From contig JADKDJ010000006.1 in NCBI GenBank assembly GCA_016718405.1, forward strand, positions 124,001 to 188,000: 64,000 nt of DNA. Direction: 5' to 3'. The DNA comes from Candidatus Rhodoferax odensensis (lineage in GTDB: Bacteria; Pseudomonadota; Gammaproteobacteria; Burkholderiales; Burkholderiaceae_C). Under the pieces are notes generated by a model. It was not told where the DNA came from. It did not search any database and was given only the letters and a program-made list of their open reading frames with translations. Numbering within the stretch: the stretch's first letter is position 1; the number at the start of each line of letters is the position of its first letter. Position numbers and translations under genes: made by a program. Below are positions 1-9,548 of the stretch, piece by piece.

Positions 1-389
1 GCAGCGTGGAAAAGTTGCACTGGCTGCCCGAAGCCCACACCGACTTCCTGCTGGCGGTGATTGGTGAAGAGTTTGGCCTGGTGGGCGTGCTGTGCGTGAT
101 CGGCCTGTTTCTGTGGCTGACGCGGCGCATGATGCACATCGGGCGCCAGGCGATCGCGCTGGACCGGGTGTTTGCCGGCCTGGTGGCGCAGGGCGTGGCG
201 GTCTGGATGGGTTTTCAGGCCTTCATCAACATGGGCGTGAACCTGGGCGCGCTGCCCACCAAAGGCCTGACCCTGCCGCTGATGAGTTACGGCGGCTCTG
301 CGATCCTGGTCAACCTGATCGCCATTGCGGTGGTGTTGCGGGTGGACTTTGAGAACCGCCAGATGATGCATGGGGGGCGGACGCGATGA
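1..389 (+). CDS. ftsW: Lipid II polymerase FtsW, C-terminal part (cut by window edge)
   Basis: This is the last 128 residues of the SEDS-family septal peptidoglycan polymerase, an integral inner-membrane protein that works with FtsI at the divisome. The reading frame is already open at base 3 (codons for S-V-E-K-L), so the GTG at 6 is an internal Val codon and not a start. The PEAHTDF motif is followed by IGEEFG and, near the end, the conserved [12 protein letters not shown] segment typical of FtsW/RodA. About three transmembrane helices remain. The stop codon overlaps the murG start by 4 bp (ATGA), so the two genes are translationally coupled. A RodA paralogue lies at 28484-29638; location in the dcw cluster identifies this copy as FtsW. 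Confidence 0.96.
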   Translation, partial: SVEKLHWLPEAHTDFLLAVIGEEFGLVGVLCVIGLFLWLTRRMMHIGRQAIALDRVFAGLVAQGVAVWMGFQAFINMGVNLGALPTKGLTLPLMSYGGSAILVNLIAIAVVLRVDFENRQMMHGGRTR

Positions 390-1498
390 GCACCGCTACA
401 CACGGTATGGTCCGGGTAGGTCAAGGGCGAACCGCACTGGTGATGGCCGGCGGCACGGGTGGGCATATCTTCCCGGGGCTGGCCGTGGCGCAGGCGCTGC
501 GCGAACGCGGCTGGCGGGTGCAGTGGCTCGGTGGAAGCGGCACGCCCGCCAGTCCGAGCATGGAGAGCCAACTGGTGCCCAAGCACGGCTTTGCCTTTGA
601 GGCGCTTGATTTCTCGGGCGTGCGCGGCAAGGGCTTTGTCACGCTGATTATGTTGCCCTGGCGCCTGCTGCGCGCTTTCTGGCAGAGCTTGCGGGTGCTG
701 CGCCGGATCAAGCCCGATGTGGTGCTTGGGCTGGGCGGCTACATCACTTTTCCTGCCGGTCTGATGAGCGTCTGGTTGGGCAAGCCCTTGGTGTTGCATG
801 AACAAAACTCGGTGGCCGGCATGGCCAACCGAGTGCTGGCCGGCATGGCGGACCGCGTCTTCACAGCCTTTCCCGATGTGCTCAAGCGAGCCCAGTGGGT
901 TGGCAATCCGCTGCGCAGTGCGTTTCTGGACCGCCCTGGCCCGGCCGAACGCTTTGCCGGACGCAGCGGGCCACTGAAGCTGCTGGTGGTGGGCGGCAGT
1001 CTGGGCGCGCGCGCGCTCAATGACATCGTGCCACGCGCCTTGGCCTTGATCCCCAAGGAGCAGCGCCCGCAGGTGCTGCACCAAAGCGGCGCCAAGCAGA
1101 TTGACGAACTGCGTGGCAACTACACCGCCGCCGGGGTGCTGGCCGACTTGACACCCTTCATCGACGACACGGCGCAAGCCTTTGCCGAGGCCGACTTGGT
1201 GATTTGCCGAGCTGGCGCCAGTACCGTGACCGAACTGGCGGCGGTAGGAGCGGCGGCGCTGTTCGTGCCATTTCCCTCCGCCGTGGACGACCACCAGACC
1301 CATAACGCGCGCTTTCTGGTCGACCAGGGCGCGGGCTGGCTGATGCCGCAGTCAGCGCTCAGCCCGGAGAGCCTGGCCAAAGTGCTGCAAAAGACTGACC
1401 GAACAAAGCTGCTGGCCTGCGCCATACAAGCCAAATTACTTGAGAAAACCACCGCTACAGAAATGATTGTTGTGGCGTGTGAGGAGCTGACGTCATGA
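386..1498 (+). CDS. murG: UDP-GlcNAc:lipid I N-acetylglucosaminyltransferase MurG
   Basis: MurG transfers GlcNAc from UDP-GlcNAc to lipid I to make lipid II on the inner face of the cytoplasmic membrane. The 370-residue product has the family's glycine-rich N-terminal loop ([14 protein letters not shown], about residues 22-35), [12 protein letters not shown] in the N-terminal domain, and a C-terminal donor-site segment ([15 protein letters not shown] followed by [10 protein letters not shown]). The ATG overlaps the ftsW stop by 4 bp; a second ATG at residue 8 is a possible alternative start. The 3' end overlaps murC by 4 bp. The length is normal for the family. Confidence 0.97.
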   Translation: MSTATHGMVRVGQGRTALVMAGGTGGHIFPGLAVAQALRERGWRVQWLGGSGTPASPSMESQLVPKHGFAFEALDFSGVRGKGFVTLIMLPWRLLRAFWQSLRVLRRIKPDVVLGLGGYITFPAGLMSVWLGKPLVLHEQNSVAGMANRVLAGMADRVFTAFPDVLKRAQWVGNPLRSAFLDRPGPAERFAGRSGPLKLLVVGGSLGARALNDIVPRALALIPKEQRPQVLHQSGAKQIDELRGNYTAAGVLADLTPFIDDTAQAFAEADLVICRAGASTVTELAAVGAAALFVPFPSAVDDHQTHNARFLVDQGAGWLMPQSALSPESLAKVLQKTDRTKLLACAIQAKLLEKTTATEMIVVACEELTS

Positions 1499-2928
1499 AA
1501 CACGCCATTCGCCACATTCACTTCGTTGGACTCGGCGGCTCCGGCATGTCGGGCATCGCCGAGGTCCTGCTTAACCTGGGCTACGTCATCTCGGGATCGG
1601 ACCTCGCTGACAGCGCCACGCTCAAGCGACTGGCCGCGCTGGGTATACAGACCTTTGTCGGGCATGCCGCCAGTCACGTCGCCGGGGCCGATGCGGTGGT
1701 GACTTCGACCGCGGTGCAAGCTGACAACCCGGAGGTACTGGCCGCGCGCGAGCGCCGCATTCCGGTGGTGCCGCGCGCGCTGATGTTGGCTGAGCTGATG
1801 CGACTCAAGCAGGGCATTGCCATCGCCGGCACGCACGGCAAGACCACCACCACCAGTCTGGTCGCCAGCGTGCTCGCCGAAGCTGGATTGGACCCAACGT
1901 TTGTGATCGGCGGGCGCTTGAACCGCGTCGGGACCAATGCCCGCTTGGGGCAGGGCGATTACATCGTGGTGGAAGCGGATGAATCCGATGCGTCCTTCCT
2001 GAACCTGTCGCCGGTGATGGCGGTCGTGACCAATATCGATGCCGACCACATGGAAACCTATGGTCACGACTTTGGTCGGCTCAAGGCTGCGTTTGTCGAC
2101 TTCCTGCATCGCATGCCTTTCTACGGTACGGCCATTTTGTGTACCGATGACCCGGCGGTGAGTGACATCGTGCCCAAGGTCACCTGTCCGGTGACAAGCT
2201 ACGGTTTCAATGAAGACGCTCAGGTGCGCGCCATCAACGTGCGCGCTGTGGGTGCGCAGATGCACTTCACGGTGCAGCGGCGCAATGGTGTCGTACTGCC
2301 CGACCTGGAGGTGGTGTTGAACCTGGCGGGTCGGCACAACGTTCTCAACGCGCTGTCCGCCATTGCCGTGGCGACCGAGCTCAGCTTGCCAGACTCGGCG
2401 GTGCTCAAGGCCCTGGCCGAGTTTCATGGTGTCGGGCGGCGATTCCAAAGTTATGGCGAGCTGCCTGCCAAGGACGGCGGCACGTTTGCCGTGATCGACG
2501 ACTATGGCCACCACCCGGTCGAAATGGCCGCCACGCTGGCGGCGGCGCGTGGCGCGTTCCCGGATCGGCGCCTGGTGCTGGCGTTCCAGCCCCATCGGTT
2601 CACCCGCACGCGCGACTGCTTCGAGGACTTCGTCAAGGTCATTGGGCAGGCCGACGCGGTGCTGCTGGCCGAGGTCTATGCGGCTGGCGAGGCGCCGATC
2701 GTGGCCGCCGACGGGCGTTCGCTGGCACGCGCCCTGCGGGTGGCGGGCAAGGTTGAACCAGTGTTCGTGGACGACATTGCCGATTTGCCGCAAACGACTG
2801 TCGACAACGTGCGCGGTGGTGATGTGGTGCTGTGCATGGGGGCCGGATCGATCGGTTCGGTACCCGCAAAGCTGGTTGAAATGCTACGAAATTCAGAGCT
2901 TGCTACGCAAGCAGGACAAGCGTCGTGA
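1495..2928 (+). CDS. murC: UDP-N-acetylmuramate--L-alanine ligase MurC
   Basis: MurC is the cytoplasmic ATP-dependent ligase that adds L-Ala to UDP-MurNAc. The 477-residue protein shows the N-terminal UDP-binding loop [14 protein letters not shown], the Mur-ligase P-loop [10 protein letters not shown] (about residues 107-116), a DADH motif in the central domain and DDYGHHPVE in the C-terminal domain. It starts with ATG in a 4-bp overlap with murG and ends in a GTGA overlap with ddlB. The last codons are locally A/T-rich compared with the rest of the gene. A second Mur-type ligase, Mpl, is at 32727-34184. Confidence 0.97.
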   Translation: MKHAIRHIHFVGLGGSGMSGIAEVLLNLGYVISGSDLADSATLKRLAALGIQTFVGHAASHVAGADAVVTSTAVQADNPEVLAARERRIPVVPRALMLAELMRLKQGIAIAGTHGKTTTTSLVASVLAEAGLDPTFVIGGRLNRVGTNARLGQGDYIVVEADESDASFLNLSPVMAVVTNIDADHMETYGHDFGRLKAAFVDFLHRMPFYGTAILCTDDPAVSDIVPKVTCPVTSYGFNEDAQVRAINVRAVGAQMHFTVQRRNGVVLPDLEVVLNLAGRHNVLNALSAIAVATELSLPDSAVLKALAEFHGVGRRFQSYGELPAKDGGTFAVIDDYGHHPVEMAATLAAARGAFPDRRLVLAFQPHRFTRTRDCFEDFVKVIGQADAVLLAEVYAAGEAPIVAADGRSLARALRVAGKVEPVFVDDIADLPQTTVDNVRGGDVVLCMGAGSIGSVPAKLVEMLRNSELATQAGQAS

Positions 2929-3902
2929 GTCAGATGAAGCTTAAATTCGGGAAGGTTGCGGTGTTGATGGGCGGCGCTTCGGCGGAGCGCGAGATCTCGC
3001 TGATGTCCGGCCAGGGGGTGTTGCAGGCTCTGCTGTCCAAGGGTGTTGACGCGCATGCCTTTGATCCCGCTGAGCGTGACTTGAGCGAGCTTAAACGAGA
3101 GGGCTTCGCGCGCTGCTTCATCGCCCTGCACGGGCGCTTTGGCGAAGACGGCACGGTGCAGGGCGCGCTGGAGCTGCTGGGTATCCCCTACACCGGTTCG
3201 GGCGTGATGGCGTCGAGTATTGCGATTGACAAGGTGATGACCAAGCGCGTATGGATGGCCGAGGGTTTGCCGACACCCCGCTACCACCTGTTGCGGCGCG
3301 GCAGCTACACCCGCGCGCAGGTGATCGCCATCCCGGACGAACTGGGCTTGCCGGTGATCGTCAAGCCAGCGCGCGAAGGTTCCTCCATCGGTGTGGCCAA
3401 GGTCGCGGGTTACTCGGAGATGAAGGATGCCGTGGAGCAGGCGGCCGCGCTGGACGCGGACGTGCTGTGCGAGCAGTTCATCAGTGGGGACGAGGTGACC
3501 TGTCCAGTACTGGGTAGCGGCGACGGCGCCCGAGCCCTGCCGGTGATCCGCATCGTCGCGCCCGAGGGCAACTACGACTACCAGCACAAGTACTTCACCA
3601 ACGACACGCAGTACCTGGTGCCCTGTGGCTTGCCTGCGGGCGAGGAGCAGGCGATTCAGGCGATGGTGCTCAAGGCCTACCAAGTGCTGGGTTGCCGCGG
3701 TTGGGCGCGCGCCGATGTGATGATCGATGCGCGCACCCGCAAGCCCTACCTGCTGGAGATCAATACCTCGCCGGGGATGACAGGCCATTCGCTGGTGCCG
3801 ATGTCGGCCAAGGCGGCCGGCATCAGCTATCCCGATCTGTGCGTGGAACTGCTGCAACTGGCGGCGCTGGACTATCCGGACCCGAACCAAGCGACGGTAT
3901 GA
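2925..3902 (+). CDS. ddlB: D-alanine--D-alanine ligase
   Basis: ATP-grasp ligase that joins two D-Ala molecules for the peptidoglycan stem peptide. The 325-residue reading frame contains [24 protein letters not shown] (read as two adjacent motifs), the ATP-grasp segment [15 protein letters not shown], and the metal- and phosphate-binding end [15 protein letters not shown]. The GTG start at 2925 overlaps the murC stop; an ATG three codons later (2934) could be used instead. The stop overlaps the ftsQ ATG by 4 bp. The dcw location supports the ddlB name rather than ddlA. Confidence 0.96.
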   Translation: MSQMKLKFGKVAVLMGGASAEREISLMSGQGVLQALLSKGVDAHAFDPAERDLSELKREGFARCFIALHGRFGEDGTVQGALELLGIPYTGSGVMASSIAIDKVMTKRVWMAEGLPTPRYHLLRRGSYTRAQVIAIPDELGLPVIVKPAREGSSIGVAKVAGYSEMKDAVEQAAALDADVLCEQFISGDEVTCPVLGSGDGARALPVIRIVAPEGNYDYQHKYFTNDTQYLVPCGLPAGEEQAIQAMVLKAYQVLGCRGWARADVMIDARTRKPYLLEINTSPGMTGHSLVPMSAKAAGISYPDLCVELLQLAALDYPDPNQATV

Positions 3903-4684
3903 ACGAAGCTCAAGCCATCCCGCTCGACATTCGACTGATGAACATGACCGCATCGGCCTTGTTTGTCGTGTTTGTCCTGGCGTTGCTCGGGATGGCGTTG
4001 GCGTTGACCTTGCGCCACCCCTTCTTTGCGATCCGCGGGATCACGGTGCTGGGCGACGTGGCACACACCAACGCGGTCACGCTGCGCGCCAACGTGGCGC
4101 CACGACTGTCGGGCACTTTCTTTACCCTGGACCTGGCGTTGGCGCGCGCGGCCTTCGAGGCGGTGCCCTGGGTGCGCCGTGCCATGGTGCGCCGCGAGTT
4201 TCCCAACCGTCTGCGCGTGGAGTTGCAGGAACACCAGCCGGTGGCCTATTGGGGTGCCGAAGGTGACTCGACCCTGCTCAACAGTTTTGGCGAGGTGTTC
4301 GAGGCCAATATTGGCGACGTCGAGCAAGACGTGCTGCCGCGCCTGAGTGGCCCGAGCGGTCAGGGCGCCGCGGTGCTGGCGATGTACCAGACGCTGCAAC
4401 CCCTGTTTGAGGCCGCCGATCTGCCGCTGGAGCAACTCGACCTGAGTGGCCAGGGCAGTTGGCGCGCGCAACTCGACACCGGGGCAGTGCTGGAGCTCGG
4501 ACGCGGCAGCGCCGCCGAGGTCCAGGCGCGGGTGCAGCGCCTGCTCAAAACCGTTACCCAGGTGGCGGGCCGCTACGGGCGCACGCCACAGGCGGTGGAG
4601 ACGGCAGACCTGCGCCACGCGGATGGCTATGCCCTTCGCCTGCGCGGCGTCACCACCCAGGCCACGGAACCCAGGAAGAAGTAG
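3899..4684 (+). CDS. ftsQ: Cell division protein FtsQ
   Basis: FtsQ is the bitopic divisome scaffold that binds FtsB and FtsL. The 261-residue product has a short cytoplasmic tail, one transmembrane helix (about residues 18-40), a POTRA-type segment beginning [13 protein letters not shown], and a periplasmic beta domain with the typical [17 protein letters not shown] motif. An open frame extends upstream, but the ATG at 3899 in a 4-bp overlap with ddlB is the expected start and gives a normal length. The stop lies 25 bp before ftsA. Confidence 0.95.
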   Translation: MNEAQAIPLDIRLMNMTASALFVVFVLALLGMALALTLRHPFFAIRGITVLGDVAHTNAVTLRANVAPRLSGTFFTLDLALARAAFEAVPWVRRAMVRREFPNRLRVELQEHQPVAYWGAEGDSTLLNSFGEVFEANIGDVEQDVLPRLSGPSGQGAAVLAMYQTLQPLFEAADLPLEQLDLSGQGSWRAQLDTGAVLELGRGSAAEVQARVQRLLKTVTQVAGRYGRTPQAVETADLRHADGYALRLRGVTTQATEPRKK

Positions 4685-4709
4685 CGCAACTGAACACGTA
4701 GGCAAACAT

Positions 4710-5939
4710 ATGGCAAAAGAATACAAAGACCTGGTCGTCGGGCTCGACATTGGCACCGCCAAAGTGATGGTGGTGGTGGCCGAGGTGCTGCCGGGCGGGG
4801 AACTCAAGCTCGCTGGGCTTGGTGTGGCGCCGAGCAACGGGCTCAAGCGCGGCGTGGTGGTCAACATCGAGGCCACGGTGCACAGCATTCAGCAGGCGCT
4901 CAAGGAAGCCGAGCTGATGGCCGACTGCAAGATACAGCGTGTTTTCACCGGCATTACGGGCAGCCACATCCGTGGCATCAACTCCAGTGGCATGGTGGCG
5001 GTGAAGGACCGCGAGGTGACCCAGGCCGACGTGGCGCGCGTGGTCGAGACTGCCAAGGCGATCAATATCTCGACCGACCAGCGCCTGTTGCTGGTGGAGC
5101 CGCAGGAATTCATCATCGACGGCCAGGATGTGAAAGAGCCGATCGGCATGAGTGGCCTGCGTCTGGAGGCCAAGGTGCACATCGTGACCGGCGCCCAGAC
5201 CGCGGCGGAGAACATCATCAAGTGTGTGCGCCGCTGCGGCCTGGAGGTGGAGCAGCTGATGCTCAACCCCTTGGCTTCCAGCCTGTCGGTGCTGACGCAG
5301 GACGAGCGTGAGCTGGGCGTGGCGCTGATCGACATTGGCGCGGGCACCACTGACGTGGCGATCTTCACCAACGGCGCGATACGGCACACGGCGGTGATCC
5401 CGATTGCCGGTGACCTGATCACCAGCGACATTGCCATGGCGCTGCGCACGCCAACCAAGGACGCGGAAGACATCAAGGTCGAGAGCGGCTGTGCCAAGCA
5501 ACTGCTGGCCGACCCTGAGACGCAGGTTGAGGTGCCGGGCCTGGGTGACCGCGGCCCCCGGCTGCTCAGTCGCCAGGCGTTGGCCGGTGTGATCGAGCCG
5601 CGCATCGAGGAGATTTTTTCGCTGGTGCATCAGGTGATGCGCGACTCCGGCTACGAGGAGGTGATGTCCTCCGGCGTGGTGCTTACCGGAGGCAGCTGCG
5701 TGATGCCGGGCATGGTCGAGCTGGGGGAAGACATCTTCCTCAAGCCGGTGCGCCGCGGCCTGCCCAAATACGCTGGCGGCTTGTCCGACATGGTGGCGCA
5801 GCCACGTGCGGCCACGGTGATGGGGCTGCTGGAAGAGGCGCGTTATGCCCGCATGCGCGGCCTCAAGGTTGCGCAGAAGAACGGAACGATGAAGACTGCC
5901 TTTGGCCAGATCAAGGACTGGTTTGTGGGAGCTTTTTGA
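4710..5939 (+). CDS. ftsA: Cell division protein FtsA
   Basis: Actin-like ATPase that tethers FtsZ filaments to the membrane. The product is 409 residues. It opens with KDLVVGLDIGTAKV (phosphate-1 loop) and contains LIDIGAGTTDVAIF (phosphate-2) and VLTGGSCVMPGM (adenosine motif). The C-terminal residues (QIKDWFVGAF) form an amphipathic stretch fitting the membrane-targeting helix. The frame is open further upstream inside ftsQ, but the ATG at 4710 gives the family's conserved N-terminus. A 229-bp gap follows before ftsZ. Confidence 0.96.
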   Translation: MAKEYKDLVVGLDIGTAKVMVVVAEVLPGGELKLAGLGVAPSNGLKRGVVVNIEATVHSIQQALKEAELMADCKIQRVFTGITGSHIRGINSSGMVAVKDREVTQADVARVVETAKAINISTDQRLLLVEPQEFIIDGQDVKEPIGMSGLRLEAKVHIVTGAQTAAENIIKCVRRCGLEVEQLMLNPLASSLSVLTQDERELGVALIDIGAGTTDVAIFTNGAIRHTAVIPIAGDLITSDIAMALRTPTKDAEDIKVESGCAKQLLADPETQVEVPGLGDRGPRLLSRQALAGVIEPRIEEIFSLVHQVMRDSGYEEVMSSGVVLTGGSCVMPGMVELGEDIFLKPVRRGLPKYAGGLSDMVAQPRAATVMGLLEEARYARMRGLKVAQKNGTMKTAFGQIKDWFVGAF

Positions 5940-6168
5940 TGGATCTTGCCGGCTTCGCACGCTTCCCCAGCGCGGCTGACGCGAGTCGCTTGGAGTCGTG
6001 CGCCCGGCCACGAGAGGTTCGGCGGCTTTGGCATCGCCTCTGGTTGGCCAGGGGCAGCCCGCATTGGCGATGGCGCTGCACCGATCCGCCCTCGTGATCG
6101 GGCACCCTGTAAATGATTAGAACCACTTTCGGCAACTGTTAAAGATTTTTGTACTTCAGGAGAGAAAA
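5940..6168. other. ftsA-ftsZ intergenic region
   Basis: This 229-bp gap is unusually long for a cluster in which the preceding genes overlap. Its left part is GC-rich and has no convincing gene; the short minus-strand reading frames here look like chance. The last 60 bases are A/T-rich and end in a Shine-Dalgarno sequence (CAGGAGA, 6157-6163) placed six bases before the ftsZ ATG. A promoter giving ftsZ its own transcription is likely here, but I cannot point to clear -35 and -10 boxes. Confidence 0.5.
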
Positions 6169-7404
6169 ATGCCTATCGAAATGATTGAAGAAGAAGCGTT
6201 CAACCAGGGCACCCAGATCAAGGTGATCGGTGTCGGTGGCGGCGGCGGCAACGCGGTCGGGCACATGATCGGCTGCTCGGTCCAGGGCGTCGAATTCATC
6301 TGCGCCAATACCGACGCGCAGGCGCTGAGCCGCAGCGTGGCGCACCGCACCATTCAGCTGGGCACCAGCGGTCTGGGCGCGGGCAGCAAACCCGATAAAG
6401 GCCGGGAATCGGCAGAACTCGCCGCAGAAGACATCCGCGCAGCCATTGACGGCGCGCACATGCTGTTCATCACGGCCGGCATGGGGGGCGGTACCGGCAC
6501 CGGCGCGGCGCCCGTGATCGCGCGTATCGCCAAGGAGATGGGGATTCTGACCGTTGGCGTGGTGACCAAACCGTTCGATTGGGAAGGCGGTCGGCGCATG
6601 ACCAACGCCGATAACGGCCTGGCCGAGTTGGAAGCCAATGTCGACTCGCTGATCGTGGTGCTCAACGAGAAGCTGCTCGAAGTGCTGGGCGACGACATCA
6701 CGCAGGACGAGGCTTTTGCCCACGCCAATGATGTGCTCAAGAACGCCGTCGGGGGCATTGCCGAAATCATCAATGTGCCGGGCCATGTGAATGTCGACTT
6801 TGAAGACGTGCGCACGGTGATGGGTGAACCTGGCAAGGCCATGATGGGCACCGCGGTGGCCAGCGGTCCGGACCGCGCCCGCATTGCCGCCGAGCAGGCG
6901 GTGGCCTGCCCTTTGCTCGAAGGCATCGACCTGTCTGGCGCCAAGGGCGTGCTGGTGTTGATCACGGCGGCCAAGGGCTCCCTGAAGCTAAGCGAATCCA
7001 AGCTGGCGATGAACACCATTCGCGCCTACGCCTCGCCCGATGCCCATGTGAGCTACGGCACCGCCTACGACGACGCCTTGGGTGACGACATCCGCGTCAC
7101 GGTGGTCGCGACGGGTCTGTCGCGCCAGGGCATGCGCCGTACCGCACCGCCGCTGCAAGTGCTGCGCACCGGTACCGACAACGTGCCCTTCCATGTGCCG
7201 ACCTTGACCAACTCGGTGTCCGGACCACTCACGGGTTCAGGTACCGCGCCCAGCCAGCCGCAGCCCGACTACGGCAACATGGCCACGCCCAGCGTCTGGC
7301 GCACGCGCGATCGCACCCAGGCGGCGGCCAAGGTGGACGCATTGGCGTCGGGCGGCATGGATGACTACGAGATCCCGGCTTTTCTGCGCAAGCAAGCAGA
7401 TTAG
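6169..7404 (+). CDS. ftsZ: Cell division protein FtsZ
   Basis: Tubulin-like GTPase that forms the Z ring. The 411-residue product carries IGVGGGGGNAVGHM (nucleotide loop), the tubulin signature GMGGGTGTGAAPVIA, and an NADNGLAELE T7-loop region. A variable linker follows, then the conserved C-terminal peptide DDYEIPAFLRKQ, which binds FtsA and ZipA. The start is supported by the strong ribosome-binding site at 6157-6163. In many relatives lpxC follows soon after; here a minus-strand glycan cassette intervenes. Confidence 0.98.
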   Translation: MPIEMIEEEAFNQGTQIKVIGVGGGGGNAVGHMIGCSVQGVEFICANTDAQALSRSVAHRTIQLGTSGLGAGSKPDKGRESAELAAEDIRAAIDGAHMLFITAGMGGGTGTGAAPVIARIAKEMGILTVGVVTKPFDWEGGRRMTNADNGLAELEANVDSLIVVLNEKLLEVLGDDITQDEAFAHANDVLKNAVGGIAEIINVPGHVNVDFEDVRTVMGEPGKAMMGTAVASGPDRARIAAEQAVACPLLEGIDLSGAKGVLVLITAAKGSLKLSESKLAMNTIRAYASPDAHVSYGTAYDDALGDDIRVTVVATGLSRQGMRRTAPPLQVLRTGTDNVPFHVPTLTNSVSGPLTGSGTAPSQPQPDYGNMATPSVWRTRDRTQAAAKVDALASGGMDDYEIPAFLRKQAD

Positions 7405-7451
7405 ACTTGGCACACCCCCCGGCTGCGCGCACTGCGTGTCGCTGCGCTTTC

Positions 7452-7504
7452 CCCCTTGCAGGGGGCAACACCAGTGGCCCGGCGTAGCCGGCTCCACGGT
7501 GTTT
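7452..7504. repeat. Intergenic hairpin repeat, copy 1
   Basis: This 53-bp unit is repeated at 7557-7609 with two mismatches and a 105-bp period. It has internal dyads: CCCCT/AGGGG around TGC, CCCGGC/GCCGG around GTA, and flanking AACACC/GGTGTT arms, so it can fold into a branched hairpin. It lies between the convergent ends of ftsZ and the aminotransferase gene, where it may act as a terminator for both. Confidence 0.85.
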
Positions 7505-7556
7505 TGGGCGAGAGGCACGCGCGCCGGGAAGGGTGGCTTGGAGCAGCGGCCCTCAG

Positions 7557-7609
7557 CCCCTTGCAGGGGGCAACACCAGTGGCCCGGCATAGCCGGTTCC
7601 ACGGTGTTT
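7557..7609. repeat. Intergenic hairpin repeat, copy 2
   Basis: Second copy of the 53-bp unit at 7452-7504. The differences are GCATAG for GCGTAG and GGTTCC for GGCTCC. Both lie in or next to the inner stem-loop; the first falls in the loop. The copy ends five bases before the stop codon of the minus-strand aminotransferase. The two copies are separated by 52 bp of unrelated sequence. Confidence 0.85.
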
Positions 7610-7614
7610 CTGGT

Positions 7615-8844
7615 TCACGCTGCGCCCGGTGCGGCGCTGGCGCTGGCCAGTACCTCGCTTAACACGCGACAGGTCTTGTCGATCTCGGCTTGCGTGAGAG
7701 TGGGGTGTACCAGAAACATCAGGGAGGTCTCTCCCAACTGCCGGGCTACGGGTAAGGGTTGTGCGGGTCGCCAGCCGGTGCTGTCGAACGCCTTCTCGAG
7801 ATAGACCTCGGAGCACGAACCCTGATAGCAAGGTACGCCGCGCTGGTTGATTTCCGCGATGATGCGATCCCGTGTCCAGCCCTCGGCGAGACGTTCTGGC
7901 CGGACATAGGCATAGAACTTGTAGTAGGCGTGGACGCATCCGCTGTGCGTCGGGCAACTCGCGTCACAGGCAGATCGGTCGCAAGCAAAGTCTGGCACCC
8001 GAACCACGGCGTGTTGACGGCACGCCGCCGCGATGGCTTGCGCATGCGCGCCTCGTTGGGCTGACCAGTCGGCCATGCGGCGCAATTGAATGCGACCAAT
8101 CGCGGCCTGCATCTCCAGCATGCGCCAGTTGGTGCCAAAACTGTGGTGAACCCATCGAAATCCGGACTCATGGGGACGCTCATGCACCGCCTCCCAGCTC
8201 TTGCCGTGGTCCTTGAACGACCACATCTTTGACCATAGCGTGCGGTCATTGGTGGTGACCATACCGCCTTCCCCTCCGGTGGTCATGATCTTGTCCTGAC
8301 AGAAACTCCAGGCGCCGATGTCGCCCAGGGTGCCAACGTTGCGACCCTTGTAGCGCGCACCATGGGCCTGCGCGCAGTCCTCGATGATCTTGAACCCGCG
8401 CTCGCGCGCCAGGTCGATGATGGGGTCCATGTCACACGGCCACCCCGCCAAATGCACGCAAATGACCGCTTTGGTGCGCGGCGTCAACGCGGCGGCGATG
8501 GTGGCCGCGCAGAGGTTTCCGCTGTCAGCATCCACGTCGGCGAAGACGGGAATGGCGCCAGCATTCACGACGCAGGAAACACTGGCCATGAAGGTGCGCG
8601 GTGTGACGATGACCTCGTCACCGGCTGACACCCCCAACGCTTTGAGCGCGACGTCCAAGGCCAGCGTACCGTTGGCCAGGGACACGGCGTACCGCGCGCC
8701 GCACCACAGTCCAAACTCCTTTTCGAATTCACGGCACTCGGTGCCAGTCCAGTAGTTGACCCGATTGGACCGTAGCACCTGTGTCACGGCGTGCGTTTCC
8801 TCATCGGTGAAGCTGGGCCAGGGGGAAAACGGGGTGTTGAGCAT
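7615..8844 (-). CDS. DegT/DnrJ/EryC1/StrS-family sugar aminotransferase (cassette gene 9)
   Basis: A PLP-dependent aminotransferase expected to act on a keto-sugar nucleotide. The 409-residue product starts at the ATG at 8844, which has a GGAG site just upstream; the longer open frame to 9042 overlaps the next gene and lacks support. The PLP Lys is K185 in FCQDKIMTTGGEGG, preceded by the EDCAQAHGA motif. A cysteine-rich insertion (C288, C293, C297, C303; spacing C-x4-C-x3-C-x5-C) precedes HAYYKFYAYVRPE. It is the last gene of the minus-strand cassette, 22 bp after a PglD-like acetyltransferase; this pairing recalls the PglE/PglD steps of bacillosamine synthesis, but the substrate is not established. 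Confidence 0.88.
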   Translation of the reverse strand: MLNTPFSPWPSFTDEETHAVTQVLRSNRVNYWTGTECREFEKEFGLWCGARYAVSLANGTLALDVALKALGVSAGDEVIVTPRTFMASVSCVVNAGAIPVFADVDADSGNLCAATIAAALTPRTKAVICVHLAGWPCDMDPIIDLARERGFKIIEDCAQAHGARYKGRNVGTLGDIGAWSFCQDKIMTTGGEGGMVTTNDRTLWSKMWSFKDHGKSWEAVHERPHESGFRWVHHSFGTNWRMLEMQAAIGRIQLRRMADWSAQRGAHAQAIAAACRQHAVVRVPDFACDRSACDASCPTHSGCVHAYYKFYAYVRPERLAEGWTRDRIIAEINQRGVPCYQGSCSEVYLEKAFDSTGWRPAQPLPVARQLGETSLMFLVHPTLTQAEIDKTCRVLSEVLASASAAPGAA

Positions 8845-8866
8845 GGGTACTCCGGAGCAAAAGCTG

Positions 8867-9523
8867 TCAGGCTCGGGCCGCCATGGGTCTGGCTGGGTTG
8901 CCGACCACGGTGCTGCCAGCAGCGACGTCCTTGGTGACCACCGCACCCATGCCGACCGTCGCGCCGCGACCAATGACGAGCGGTTGGCCAGGCTTGCCCT
9001 GACGCAGGATGGCACCCGAGCCAATGTAGGCGTGGTCTTCAATCACGACGTTGCCGTTGCAATGGACGCCCGGAGCAAAGGTGACGAAATCGCCGATCAC
9101 GCAATCGTGCTCGACATAGCTGTAGAGGTTGGCATGAAAGTGCTGACCGATGCGGATGTTGCTGGTCAAGGTCACGAACGGACACAACACCGCGCCGGGG
9201 CCGATCTGCACATCGTCCATGATCACCACGTTGTCGGCCTTGACCTGAAAGAAGGACACCTTGTCTTGCTGGCAGCGGGCGACCACGCTCTCGCGTACCC
9301 CGCCCTGGCTGATGGCCACGCACACGTGGCGCGAGCTCGCCGGCTCTGCCATCCATTGCGCGTAGGACAGAACACGCTGACCGTTGATCTCTGGCGCTGG
9401 GGGATGGTCATCCACAAACACCAGGTCCCACGGCGGTGGCTCGGATTGGTGCAGTTGGTGGCGCGCCAATGGCATGACGCCACGGCCGCAGCCGCTGGCA
9501 CCGAAGATGGCAAATCGTTTCAT
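8867..9523 (-). CDS. PglD/NeuD-like sugar O/N-acetyltransferase (cassette gene 8)
   Basis: The 218-residue product has an N-terminal nucleotide-sugar-binding fold (KRFAIFGASGCGRGV) followed by left-handed beta-helix hexapeptide repeats (IGPGAVLCPFVTL, IGDFVTFAPG, IGSGAILRQG, IGRGATVGMGAVVTKDV) and the ending VVGNPAR. This is the architecture of PglD and NeuD acyltransferases, which N-acetylate an amino sugar nucleotide with acetyl-CoA. The chosen ATG at 9523 gives the family's beta-strand start; the longer open frame begins inside the neighbouring gene. It is 25 bp downstream of the phosphoglycosyl transferase gene and 22 bp before the aminotransferase. Confidence 0.87.
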   Translation of the reverse strand: MKRFAIFGASGCGRGVMPLARHQLHQSEPPPWDLVFVDDHPPAPEINGQRVLSYAQWMAEPASSRHVCVAISQGGVRESVVARCQQDKVSFFQVKADNVVIMDDVQIGPGAVLCPFVTLTSNIRIGQHFHANLYSYVEHDCVIGDFVTFAPGVHCNGNVVIEDHAYIGSGAILRQGKPGQPLVIGRGATVGMGAVVTKDVAAGSTVVGNPARPMAARA

Positions 9524-9548
9524 AGGGACCTGCTTGAACGTGAGGCGT

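Noticed and set aside
1120..2793. Long minus-strand open frame (557 codons) opposite murC
   Set aside because: It lies fully inside murC and ddlB territory; composition is His/Gln/Arg-rich as in GC-rich antisense frames, and no domain is recognisable.
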